Shown here in pieces: positions 7,801-14,114 of a stretch of DNA of 17,345 nucleotides (position 1 is its first letter; every line of letters begins with the position of its first letter). Under the pieces are notes generated by a model that was not told the origin of the DNA, made no database searches, and was given only the letters and a program-made list of their open reading frames with translations. This DNA is from an uncultured bacterium. Lineage in GTDB: Bacteria; Verrucomicrobiota; Kiritimatiellia; RFP12; UBA1067. The position numbers and the translations under genes were made by a program. The DNA is taken from contig CACZAK010000081.1 of assembly GCA_902779075.1 (NCBI GenBank), positions 1 through 17,345 on the forward strand. Reading direction: 5' to 3'.

Positions 7801-9766
7801 AAGTCTCCAGGAGGCGGACGAGGAGCTGGCGAAACTGGAGCCGCGCGCGCGGCAACTGCTGGGCGAGGGATTCGATCCGAAGACCGCGAATCCGGACGAG
7901 CGGCTAGAGGCCCGCGCGCGGGCGGAACTGCGGCTGGAAAAGGCTTGCGGCGCGGTGTCGGAATTAATCGCGGCCGAACCGTCTGCGCTTGTGCCGTCGA
8001 AGGCTGGGGCATTGGCGGAGTTGGCCGAGGGAATCGCGGCGCACGTAAAGGGCAACCTGCGGCAGGCATTCATGTACTTCGAGGCGCGGCGGGAGATTCC
8101 GTCCGTGGCGGCTGCGGTGGCAGAGGCGCTGGACGGGGACGACGCTCCGGACGCGGCGGTCTGGTCCTCGCGGTTCGACAAGGCTTTTCAGTCGAAGCTG
8201 CTGGACGAGACAATGGAGAGCGAGCCAGCGTTCGGTTCGTTCAGGGGCGTTGCGCGCGAGGCGCAGATTGCGCGCTTCCGCGAACTCGACGAGCATTGCT
8301 CCGAGCTGGCAAGGACTAGCCTTGTGGCGAAGCTCTCCGCGTCCATTCCGCGCAATGACGGGCACGTTCGGCGCGGCGACACGAGCGAACTCGGACTGCT
8401 GATGCACGAGTGCGGGAAAAAGATGCGCCAGAAGCCCGTGCGGCAGATTCTGGCCGAGACGCCCACCCTCATGCCGTCCATCAAGCCGTGCTTCCTGATG
8501 AGTCCGCTCTCGGTGGCGCAGTACCTGCCCGTGGACGCCGCGTTCGACCTCGTGGTGTTCGACGAGGCGTCGCAGATCCCGACGTGGGACGCCATCGGCG
8601 TCATCGCGCGCGGCAAGCAGCTGATCGTGGTGGGCGACCCCAAGCAGATGCCGCCCACGAGCTTCTTCCAGAAGGGGCCGGACGAGGAGGCTGAGGTGGA
8701 GGACCTCGAGAGCATCCTCGACGAGTGCCTGCACGCGGGTCTGATGTCGTGCTTCCTCGGCTGGCACTACCGCAGCCGGCACGAATCGCTCATCGCCTTC
8801 TCCAACCACCGCTACTACGAGGGCGGCCTGAACGTGTTCCCGGCGGCGGCTCTCACGGACTGGCTGGGCGTCAGCTTCGTGCATGTGCCGGACGGCGTTT
8901 ACGAGGCGAGCGGCAGCCGCACGAACAGGCGCGAGGCGGAAAAGGTGGCCGACATCGTGATGCGGTGGATGGCGGACCCGGAGTGCGCGGGGAAGTCCAT
9001 CGGCGTTGTCACGTTCAGCGAGGCGCAGCGTGACCTGGTGGAAGACCTGGTGGACGAGCGCCGCGAGGCGGCTCCGGGGCTCGAGGAGCGCTTCGCGGAG
9101 CAGGTGGACGAGCCGTTCTTCGTGAAGAACCTCGAGAACGTGCAGGGCGACGAGCGCGACGCGATCGTGTTCTCGGTGGGGTACGCGCCCGACGCGAACG
9201 GGAAGTTCAACATGGTATTCGGCCCGCTCAGCAACCAGGGCGGCGAGCGCCGCCTCAACGTGGCCATCACGCGCGCGAGGGAGAAGATCGTGGTCGTATC
9301 CAGCATCCACGGGCGGCAGATCGACACCGACCGCATCTCGCGACAGGGACCGGCGGACCTCCGGGCCTTCCTCGACTACGCGGAGAAGGGATACCGCATC
9401 GCCCTGCCGCAGTCGGACGCCACGAAAGACCGCTTCGCCGAGGAGGTTGCGGCCACGCTGGAGAAGGCCGGGGCCAAGGTTTCGCGGGACGTGGGATGCG
9501 GCGGGAACCGGGTGGACGTGGCGGTGCGCGACCCGTCCGACGACGCCAGGTACGTGATGGGCGTGACGTGTGACGGGCGAGGCTACGCCGGCGCTCGCAC
9601 CGCGCGCGACCGCGACCGGTTACGCGATGACGTGCTGACGTCGCTTGGCTGGAACGTCGTTCACGTCTGGGCCGTGGACTGGGCCTACGACCGCGACCGC
9701 GCGGAGAAGAGACTTTTGGAGGTTTTCAATAATTCCATCAAGAAACGAAAGGACCAAGAAAAATGA
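4847..9766 (+). CDS. DUF4011-type SF1 helicase with transglutaminase-like and Vsr/MTES_1575-like nuclease domains
   Basis: This is a giant 1639-residue protein of the DNA2/NAM7-like (COG1112) superfamily 1 group. Residues 1-120 are beta-rich and Ig-like. Residues about 130-310 resemble a transglutaminase fold, with C219/C220 in TGCCLDTTLLFASVFE and H246 in KDHAFVGCHL. DUF4011 starts at GWAQRLLDLSKANRLLN (375-391) and runs to about 640. The helicase core has Walker A GPPGTGKSQT (686-695), motif II DEASQ (1239-1243), motif III GDPKQMPP (1263-1270), motif IV-like WHYRSRHESL, and motif VI RRLNVAITRAR (1468-1478). A long helical insertion (about 790-1190) separates motifs I and II. The C-terminus has a Vsr/MTES_1575-like PD-(D/E)xK fold, with D1557 in VDVAV and VTCDG (1573-1577) followed by DRDRLRDDVLTSLGWNVVHVWAVDW. 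Such proteins recur in bacterial defence loci. The stop overlaps the next start as ATGA, so the two genes are translationally coupled. Confidence 0.88.
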   Translation: MAEDVEIEIDVTAECGLVLQQAGRSIVRGARVRNAGGESLVGMTLTFTSDIGLFHPITLTLDAVQPGETVSVQVPEGEPKLDYGFLSTLADVRQGEVRASLAAPDGTERAFASVRHTVYAPDQMLGCGRPIYYASFVVPQCDAVARIQADVAKELEAATGDAGIVGYLHEKKDVYELCKAVYRAVQNLGISYAVPPATFGQPGQKVRLPDDIIKYKTGCCLDTTLLFASVFEKCGLRPVVVLLKDHAFVGCHLVDKSFSNPVVTDVEVLRKALADDTLVVMETTMVGGNSSFAEAEASAKLKLMEKPSFEGAVDVALARGMGVHPLPVASGGGFGEVDGREVNARDEATRELKEDVNLDALGGADKDSAQVRIDGWAQRLLDLSKANRLLNVRDNAKVVPLLCPTPAALEDAIAADSGFRVKSYENFLDAEAGRAFRKLAPAVALEQYRETLEKSLRECELWSVLPKKDTERRLKELYRAARVDLEESGVNTLFLALGTLEWREADAAKSAPRCRAPILLVPVKIERRSVSDGYRIRRLDEETIINTTLLEMLRVEYRLSVPGLDPLPTDDSGVDVDKVFGILRAAVRDLPGLAVSEDCMVGQFSFGKFVMWKDLTSRSEAIRSNPLVAHLIARRGAYDDGIEAFPAAEVDRHLDYARLCCPLSADSTQLAAILYSALGKSFVLHGPPGTGKSQTITNIIAHNLSLGRRVLFVSEKKAALDVVYGRLSRLGLAPFCLQLHSNKAGKADVYAQFSEALKVGAAAPAGDSVATVKEIEDVRRQLDGYVKSLHRQTVSGFTPYDLFSRLVRGEIDGDGSLVRGNAREVTAEDYGKAKRAIAVAAEMREGIPSEAVKALACVKPFAWSPGAEARLAEEAARIAGELREAMAELEKVGGASEDAARFLKRYFSFLKETRKFEENIAVTYNPAALRKIPVRELRRRLGEIDRAFVLVRVFKERALVREYASVTKDGSLDRVRLREAMKLAASLQEADEELAKLEPRARQLLGEGFDPKTANPDERLEARARAELRLEKACGAVSELIAAEPSALVPSKAGALAELAEGIAAHVKGNLRQAFMYFEARREIPSVAAAVAEALDGDDAPDAAVWSSRFDKAFQSKLLDETMESEPAFGSFRGVAREAQIARFRELDEHCSELARTSLVAKLSASIPRNDGHVRRGDTSELGLLMHECGKKMRQKPVRQILAETPTLMPSIKPCFLMSPLSVAQYLPVDAAFDLVVFDEASQIPTWDAIGVIARGKQLIVVGDPKQMPPTSFFQKGPDEEAEVEDLESILDECLHAGLMSCFLGWHYRSRHESLIAFSNHRYYEGGLNVFPAAALTDWLGVSFVHVPDGVYEASGSRTNRREAEKVADIVMRWMADPECAGKSIGVVTFSEAQRDLVEDLVDERREAAPGLEERFAEQVDEPFFVKNLENVQGDERDAIVFSVGYAPDANGKFNMVFGPLSNQGGERRLNVAITRAREKIVVVSSIHGRQIDTDRISRQGPADLRAFLDYAEKGYRIALPQSDATKDRFAEEVAATLEKAGAKVSRDVGCGGNRVDVAVRDPSDDARYVMGVTCDGRGYAGARTARDRDRLRDDVLTSLGWNVVHVWAVDWAYDRDRAEKRLLEVFNNSIKKRKDQEK

Positions 9767-10437
9767 GATCCGGTGACATCATCGACAAAATCCTCGGGCT
9801 GTTCGGCGTTCCGCCCAAGGTGCAACGAAAGCTCCTTAAGCGCATCGCCGACACCACGCGCAAAATTGCAGAAATGGAGGATGAGCGCAACGGAATCACG
9901 CGCACAAACTCGGCGATTGGAGAGAAGATCGCCGACCTCAAGCGCCAGCTTCAGGTTGAGACGGTTCCGCACAACCAGGACCTGCTCATGGACCAGATTG
10001 ACGAACTTGAGAAGGAGTTAGACCGCAAGCAGGCACTTTCACAGCAGAAGACGGAGAACATCGCCGCGCAGCGGGCCATCCGCGCAAAGTTGGAGCAGTT
10101 GCATGAAGACGCCTGCCACGGCGCCGATTCTGTCGAAATCGAAATGCTCATGGAGCAAGTTGAGGATATGGTCACAGAGCATGGCGAGGCGGTGGAGGCC
10201 GTCGACAAGCTCGACAACGTCGGCAGAAAGAAGGCGCGCAGCGGCAAGGCAACGGCGAAGGAAGACGCCGCGCGCGCCGCCCGTCGGGCAGCCAAGCTCG
10301 GTACGACGTCCGCCGCACCTGCGACTGACGATGCCGCGCGCGCCGCCCGTCGGGCAGCCAAGCTTGGCACGCAGCCCTCCGCGGAGGCGAAGGCTCCTGC
10401 CACTCCTGCCGGGGAAGGCACGGTGTCCGTTGGATGA
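9763..10437 (+). CDS. Coiled-coil protein with duplicated basic C-terminal motif
   Basis: I do not recognise a named family. The 224-residue product starts with a short amphipathic stretch (IIDKILGLFGVP), continues as a highly charged coiled coil (about 20-155, rich in Glu, Lys, Gln and Arg), and ends in an Ala/Lys/Pro tail. The tail contains DAARAARRAAKLGT twice, at residues 168-181 and 190-203. There is no membrane segment. The ATG overlaps the helicase stop (ATGA), with AAAGGA at 9748-9753 as ribosome binding site. A helical, charged protein with an amphipathic N-terminus, located next to an ESCRT-III-like gene, could be a second filament subunit or a PspA-like partner. The repeated tail motif could be a docking site for the MIT-like domain two genes downstream. 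Both ideas are inference. Confidence 0.75.
   Translation: MRSGDIIDKILGLFGVPPKVQRKLLKRIADTTRKIAEMEDERNGITRTNSAIGEKIADLKRQLQVETVPHNQDLLMDQIDELEKELDRKQALSQQKTENIAAQRAIRAKLEQLHEDACHGADSVEIEMLMEQVEDMVTEHGEAVEAVDKLDNVGRKKARSGKATAKEDAARAARRAAKLGTTSAAPATDDAARAARRAAKLGTQPSAEAKAPATPAGEGTVSVG
10264..10371 (+). repeat. In-frame duplicated 42-nt segment encoding DAARAARRAAKLGT
   Basis: Segments 10264-10305 and 10330-10371 are near identical, sharing a perfect 32-base block (10267-10298 and 10333-10364). They lie in the same frame at a 66-base period, with a 24-base spacer between copies. The few differences are synonymous third-position changes, so the duplicated peptide appears to be kept by selection or to be recent. 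Confidence 0.9.
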
Positions 10438-10495
10438 TGCCGTGTCAGAATCAGCCCCCAAAACGTTCTAACTAACTAAAGAAAGAAGGAAAACC

Positions 10496-11116
10496 ATGTC
10501 ACTAGGAAGCATCTTCAGCAACATCGGCAACATCTTCAAGACCACGGAGGAGATAGAGGCCGAAAAGCGCCGCCAGAAGCGTAACCTTGAGCGCGGCATC
10601 GAGAAGTCCATCGACGCGCTCAACGACGGGCAGCGCCAGGCTGCGAAGGAGCAGGAGAAGTTCTACCAGCAGGGCAAGCAGAAGCTCTCGGTGGGACGCG
10701 ACGCCGAGGCACGCCAGTTCTTCCAGTTCTCGCGCATGCAGGCTCGGAACGCGGAGAACTACACGCGCCAGAAGCTGATGTGGACGAACGCCCTCACGCA
10801 GATACGCGTGGCCACGTCCATGCAGATGGCCGCCTCCTGCTTCAAGGAACTTGCCGTGCAGTGCGGCCTGAACCCGGACGTCTTCGAGAACGGGCTTGAT
10901 TCCATGGAGGACATCGAAAGCACCATCGGCGAGATGAACAAGGCCATGGCCAAGAAATGGGAAAAGGACAGCCTCAAGGCCGGGGAGGCCTCCGACGAGG
11001 CCGGCGACACGTCAATCGACGAGATGATGGAGCAGGCTCGCGGCGAGGTTGCCGCAGAGACGGGCGCGGCCGTGTCTGGTTCCGATTCCCCCACGCCTGG
11101 GTCTTCGGCCGTATAA
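10496..11116 (+). CDS. ESCRT-III (Snf7/CHMP)-like membrane-remodelling protein
   Basis: The 206-residue protein reads like a eukaryotic CHMP1/CHMP2-type ESCRT-III subunit. It starts with an amphipathic helix (MSLGSIFSNIGNIFK, an alpha-0 analogue). A basic helix follows (about 17-60) and then a turn at KLSVGRDAEARQF (about 62-74). This corresponds to the CHMP1 loop region KGNMEVARIHA that links helices 1 and 2. A long second helix with RNAENYTRQKLMWTNALTQIRVATSMQ matches the CHMP pattern of RQK...RVDAVAARVQTAVTM. Next come a segment with V..C..NPDVFENGLDSMEDIESTIGEM, an acidic linker, and a final acidic helix TSIDEMMEQARGEV resembling the CHMP helix 5 region. AAGGA at 10486-10490 is the ribosome binding site. 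The AAA+ gene with an MIT-like domain follows after 9 bases, as expected for an ESCRT-III/Vps4 pair. A PspA/Vipp1 relative is the main alternative. Similarity was judged by eye. Confidence 0.7.
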   Translation: MSLGSIFSNIGNIFKTTEEIEAEKRRQKRNLERGIEKSIDALNDGQRQAAKEQEKFYQQGKQKLSVGRDAEARQFFQFSRMQARNAENYTRQKLMWTNALTQIRVATSMQMAASCFKELAVQCGLNPDVFENGLDSMEDIESTIGEMNKAMAKKWEKDSLKAGEASDEAGDTSIDEMMEQARGEVAAETGAAVSGSDSPTPGSSAV

Positions 11117-11125
11117 GGAGCGCAC

Positions 11126-12226
11126 ATGGGCGATTTCTACATCGACCGCGTCAATTCGCTGGACGCGCAGATCAGGAAGGCGCAGGCGGCGGGCAACAAC
11201 GTCCAGGCCGCCGCGTTCTGCCGAGAGGCGGCCAGGGCCGTGGAGGCAATCGCGGTACGTACGGTCGGGTCAATCCGTGACGCATGGAAGAAAAGGTCGG
11301 CTGAATACCTCGCATCAGCCGAGCGATTCGAGAGTGCCGGACTCGTGCCGGCCTCGCCGGGCGGAACACCCCAGAAGTCAAAGGCCGCAGGGCAGGCGTC
11401 CGCGCAGGAAAAGCCGCAGAAGAGCCTGTCCGAACTGATGAAGGATCTGGACGACCTCGTGGGGCTCGTGCCCGTCAAGGCGGAGATCTCGAAGCTCGCG
11501 AACTTCCTAAAAATCCAGGCCGCGCGGTCGCGGGAGGGGCTCAAGTCCAACGGGCTTTCCCTGCACTGCGTGTTCACGGGAAATCCCGGTACCGGCAAGA
11601 CCACTGTTGCGCGTCTGGTGGCGGGCATCTACCGTGAACTGGGGGTCCTCAAGAAGGGGCACCTCGTGGAGACCGACAGGGCGGGGCTAGTGGGGCAGTA
11701 CGTGGGCCACACCGCGCCGAAAGTGGATGCGAAGGTGGACGAGGCGCTTGACGGCGTGCTCTTCATCGACGAGGCATACACGCTTTCCTCTGGCGGCGGA
11801 AACGATTTCGGGCAGGAGGCCATAAACCAACTCCTGAAGCGGATGGAGGACGATCGCGACCGGCTCGCGGTGATCGTTGCCGGCTACACGGGAGAGATGA
11901 AGGATTTCCTCGCGTCAAACCCTGGGCTCAACTCGCGTTTCAACCGCTTCATAGATTTCCCCGACTATTCGGCGGAGGAGCTGACGGCGATCTTCGATGG
12001 GCTTATGCGGAAGAACGAGTACGTATGCTCGCCTGAGACGCGTGGCGAGATTGCGCGCCGCATGGCTGCGGCCCGTGCGGGAGCGGACGAAAAATTCGGA
12101 AATGCACGATTCGTCCGCAACTCCTTTGAGCGCACGCTAGAGCGCCAGGCCGTGCGGCTCGCCTCGGCGGGTCAGATCGACCGCGCGTCTCTCTTGGAGA
12201 TCCGCACCGAAGACCTTGCGATCTAA
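11126..12226 (+). CDS. MIT-like domain plus CbbX-type AAA+ ATPase (Vps4 analogue)
   Basis: The 366-residue protein has an N-terminal three-helix segment (about 5-72, containing [18 protein letters not shown] and [16 protein letters not shown]). It follows the MIT-domain pattern of Vps4 and spastin (A..L..KA...D...Y.eAl.lY, ending in eYl.RAE.lk). A Gln/Ala/Pro linker (about 73-105) leads to a CbbX/CfxQ/SpoVK-type AAA+ domain. That domain has Walker [10 protein letters not shown] (152-160), a pore-loop region [16 protein letters not shown], Walker B LFIDEA (212-217), sensor 1 near [10 protein letters not shown], arginine-finger region [17 protein letters not shown], and sensor 2 [17 protein letters not shown] (11115-11120) overlaps the upstream stop and sits 5 bases before the ATG. 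Eukaryotic Vps4 uses a different AAA clade, so this looks like a parallel pairing of MIT with a CbbX-type motor. EccA-like proteins, which carry TPRs, are the nearest alternative. Confidence 0.8.
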   Translation: MGDFYIDRVNSLDAQIRKAQAAGNNVQAAAFCREAARAVEAIAVRTVGSIRDAWKKRSAEYLASAERFESAGLVPASPGGTPQKSKAAGQASAQEKPQKSLSELMKDLDDLVGLVPVKAEISKLANFLKIQAARSREGLKSNGLSLHCVFTGNPGTGKTTVARLVAGIYRELGVLKKGHLVETDRAGLVGQYVGHTAPKVDAKVDEALDGVLFIDEAYTLSSGGGNDFGQEAINQLLKRMEDDRDRLAVIVAGYTGEMKDFLASNPGLNSRFNRFIDFPDYSAEELTAIFDGLMRKNEYVCSPETRGEIARRMAAARAGADEKFGNARFVRNSFERTLERQAVRLASAGQIDRASLLEIRTEDLAI

Positions 12227-12242
12227 CCCCCTACCAACCACC

Positions 12243-13205
12243 AACTACCAACTGAAAGGAAAAAAACATGAGATTCGGAGGATTGTTTAACGGTTTCTCG
12301 TTCGGCGCCGGCTTCGAGCTGATGCGCCGTGTGATTGCGCCGGCCATATTGGTGGCCACGCCGCTGATGCTTTGGTGGTGGTTGGGGCCGGAGAAGCCGT
12401 CATGCGATTCGGCGCGTCAGCTCGCGGCCCGATCCGCCATCGCGCAGGTAGCGGAGCGTATACGCACAGAACGCGGAGATATCCGTCGTGCCGCCGTCCT
12501 GCACATCGCGAACGATCCGTCCGACTACGTGACGCTGTCCCTGCGCAGCCGTCTGGCGGAGGGCGGGCTTCTCGACCTTGACGGCACGCCGCCATCTGAG
12601 AAGATTCGCAATCTGCTAAATCTCCGCAATGAGGGCCAGTTCGACGTGGAGAAGGCCATTGAATACGGCAAGAGCCACGGACTCGACGCGGTTCTTATCG
12701 GCGTCCTTGACGAGTTTGAGACGGTAAAGGGCAAGGCGGTCCTCAAGGGCCAGCTGAAGTTCGTGCGGATCTCGAAGGGCGACGTGGTGGATATTCCATT
12801 CTCCGACGATGCGTCAGGTGGCGGCTCGGCGGCGGAAATCGCCAAGGCTGTCGCGAGTGGTGCTGCGGGCGAAGAGACAGCCTCTCTGTCGCTGACGACT
12901 CGCATCCTGCTGCTGTCGCTTTCCATCTTCCTACTGCCCATACTGGCGTTCCCGTTTCTCAAGATGGCGATGAGCAAGGATTCTAACGTCGCAGCCGCCA
13001 CGGCTCTGGTCATCCTGCTTGCCATTGATGGGTTCATCATCAGCGCGGCCCTCGGTACGAGCGGGACGTTCTGCGGCCTTTCGGTGTTCCTCATCGTGTT
13101 CGCGGCGGCATTTGGATATGACCTCTTCATGCTCTCATACGCGCAGCTTCGCCGTCCGCCGTCGCCGGGAATGTAATTTGCAACGTTTTCCCAAAACTAC
13201 CAACT
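12243..13205 (+). repeat. AACTACCAACT leader motif shared by two consecutive gene gaps
   Basis: The 11-base sequence AACTACCAACT occurs at 12243-12253 and again at 13195-13205. Each copy lies in the 40-odd-base gap just upstream of a start codon (12268 and 13219). A similar C/A-rich CTAACTAACTAAAG precedes the ESCRT-III-like gene near 10468-10481. These leaders are predicted to be unstructured and may help translation, or they may be copies of one ancestral spacer. The coordinates span both copies; the intervening gene is annotated separately. Confidence 0.5.
12268..13176 (+). CDS. Membrane protein with CsgG/LpoB-like domain and three C-terminal helices
   Basis: The 302-residue protein has a first membrane helix at about 20-40 (VIAPAILVATPLMLWWWLG). 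A soluble domain (about 50-205) follows the CsgG/LpoB/TolB-N-like pattern: RRAAVLHIANDPSDYVTLSLRSRLAEGG, then LLDLDGTPPSEKI, then a stretch with EKAIEYGKSHGLDAVLIGVL and LKGQLKFVRISKGDVVDI. Three further membrane helices lie at about 213-231, 238-260 and 263-289. In known relatives this fold mediates assembly at the envelope; here it is tethered at both ends, probably on the periplasmic side. AAAGGA (12255-12260) is the ribosome binding site. It may be the membrane anchor or sensor of the ESCRT-like module. The fold call is by pattern only. Confidence 0.65.
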   Translation: MRFGGLFNGFSFGAGFELMRRVIAPAILVATPLMLWWWLGPEKPSCDSARQLAARSAIAQVAERIRTERGDIRRAAVLHIANDPSDYVTLSLRSRLAEGGLLDLDGTPPSEKIRNLLNLRNEGQFDVEKAIEYGKSHGLDAVLIGVLDEFETVKGKAVLKGQLKFVRISKGDVVDIPFSDDASGGGSAAEIAKAVASGAAGEETASLSLTTRILLLSLSIFLLPILAFPFLKMAMSKDSNVAAATALVILLAIDGFIISAALGTSGTFCGLSVFLIVFAAAFGYDLFMLSYAQLRRPPSPGM

Positions 13206-13218
13206 AACAGGCAAAGAA

Positions 13219-14067
13219 ATGACCCAAGAGGACTTCTTTGGAGCGATTGAGCACAACCTCCAGCAATTGGCAGCGAGGCGGGAACGTCTGCCATCGTGCG
13301 GATGGCGCGTTGGCGGGTACCGTTGCGTGACGCGGGAAGACGAGTGCTGCCCTCAAAACGTGCGGTGTTACGATCTGGTGTCTGTGAAGCCGTTTGTCGG
13401 TGAACCTGAGTTCTTCAGGATATTCGCCTGCTATGCGGGCGAATCCACCGGCAACGGGTATCGCGCAGCGAAATTCGCCGTCCGCAAGTGGTATCAGGAA
13501 AGCGGATGGGCGGCAAGCAGCGAAAGGCCGTTAGCAGCCGCCATGGTTGTCGGCGCGGCGTCCGCATGGGAACAGGGGCTTGTCCCCAACGCGGACGACA
13601 TGCCGTGCGGAAATGTCGCGTTCCGCATGCTGGTGGCCTCAGGCACTGAGCCGAACGGCGTAGTTCGTACTGAAAAGAACGGAGACTGGGGGGCGTACGT
13701 CCCCGTTTGCCAGGCGCTTGTCCCCGAGACCTTCGACAAGGTGGAAAGACGCGTACGTGACTGCGTGGAAGGGCTTTTCCTGCCTAACGGGGAGGTTGTA
13801 GGTGGGGGCTTCCTCACGGTCCGCCGAGTCATGGACGATCTCCCGATGGTTCCGGGAGACTTCATCGAACATGTTTTTGGCAAGATGCAGGCGGAGGGCA
13901 AGTACAACATCGGCGAATTGCCATCTGCCGAGGGAAGAGAGACGTTTGAGACGCGCAGATATATCAAGAAGGGTCCGCCCAAATCGCGCAAGTGGCTTTT
14001 TCTTGCCACATTACTCGGAATGTTGGCTCTTATTGTAGTTATGTGGTTCCTGTTTCTTTCGCGATGA
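13219..14067 (+). CDS. Uncharacterised tail-anchored membrane protein
   Basis: I do not recognise the family. The 282-residue product has a Cys-rich N-terminal part (Cys at 27, 36, 43, 44 and 50) that could bind a metal if cytosolic. A mixed alpha/beta soluble region reaches to about 250. It ends in a single hydrophobic helix (about 257-280, WLFLATLLGMLALIVVMWFL) preceded by basic residues (KKGPPKSRK), typical of a C-tail-anchored protein with the soluble part in the cytosol. The start is preceded only by a weak ACAGG element, so translation may be modest or coupled. Lying between two membrane or signalling genes of the same operon, it may be a membrane-bound adaptor or sensor. Function is unknown. 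Confidence 0.7.
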   Translation: MTQEDFFGAIEHNLQQLAARRERLPSCGWRVGGYRCVTREDECCPQNVRCYDLVSVKPFVGEPEFFRIFACYAGESTGNGYRAAKFAVRKWYQESGWAASSERPLAAAMVVGAASAWEQGLVPNADDMPCGNVAFRMLVASGTEPNGVVRTEKNGDWGAYVPVCQALVPETFDKVERRVRDCVEGLFLPNGEVVGGGFLTVRRVMDDLPMVPGDFIEHVFGKMQAEGKYNIGELPSAEGRETFETRRYIKKGPPKSRKWLFLATLLGMLALIVVMWFLFLSR

Positions 14068-14114
14068 TGCGTTGGAACGGGCTTTAGACGGTGTCTGTCG
14101 AGAAAGGATGCAAG

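Noticed and set aside
7964..9310. 448-codon minus-strand frame inside the helicase
   Set aside because: The opposite strand encodes all helicase motifs; the minus frame has no recognisable domain and is His/Arg/Leu-rich.
14091..14114. GTG start for the kinase at 14091
   Set aside because: It has no ribosome binding site; ATG 14115 has AAAGGA at proper spacing and gives an amphipathic start.
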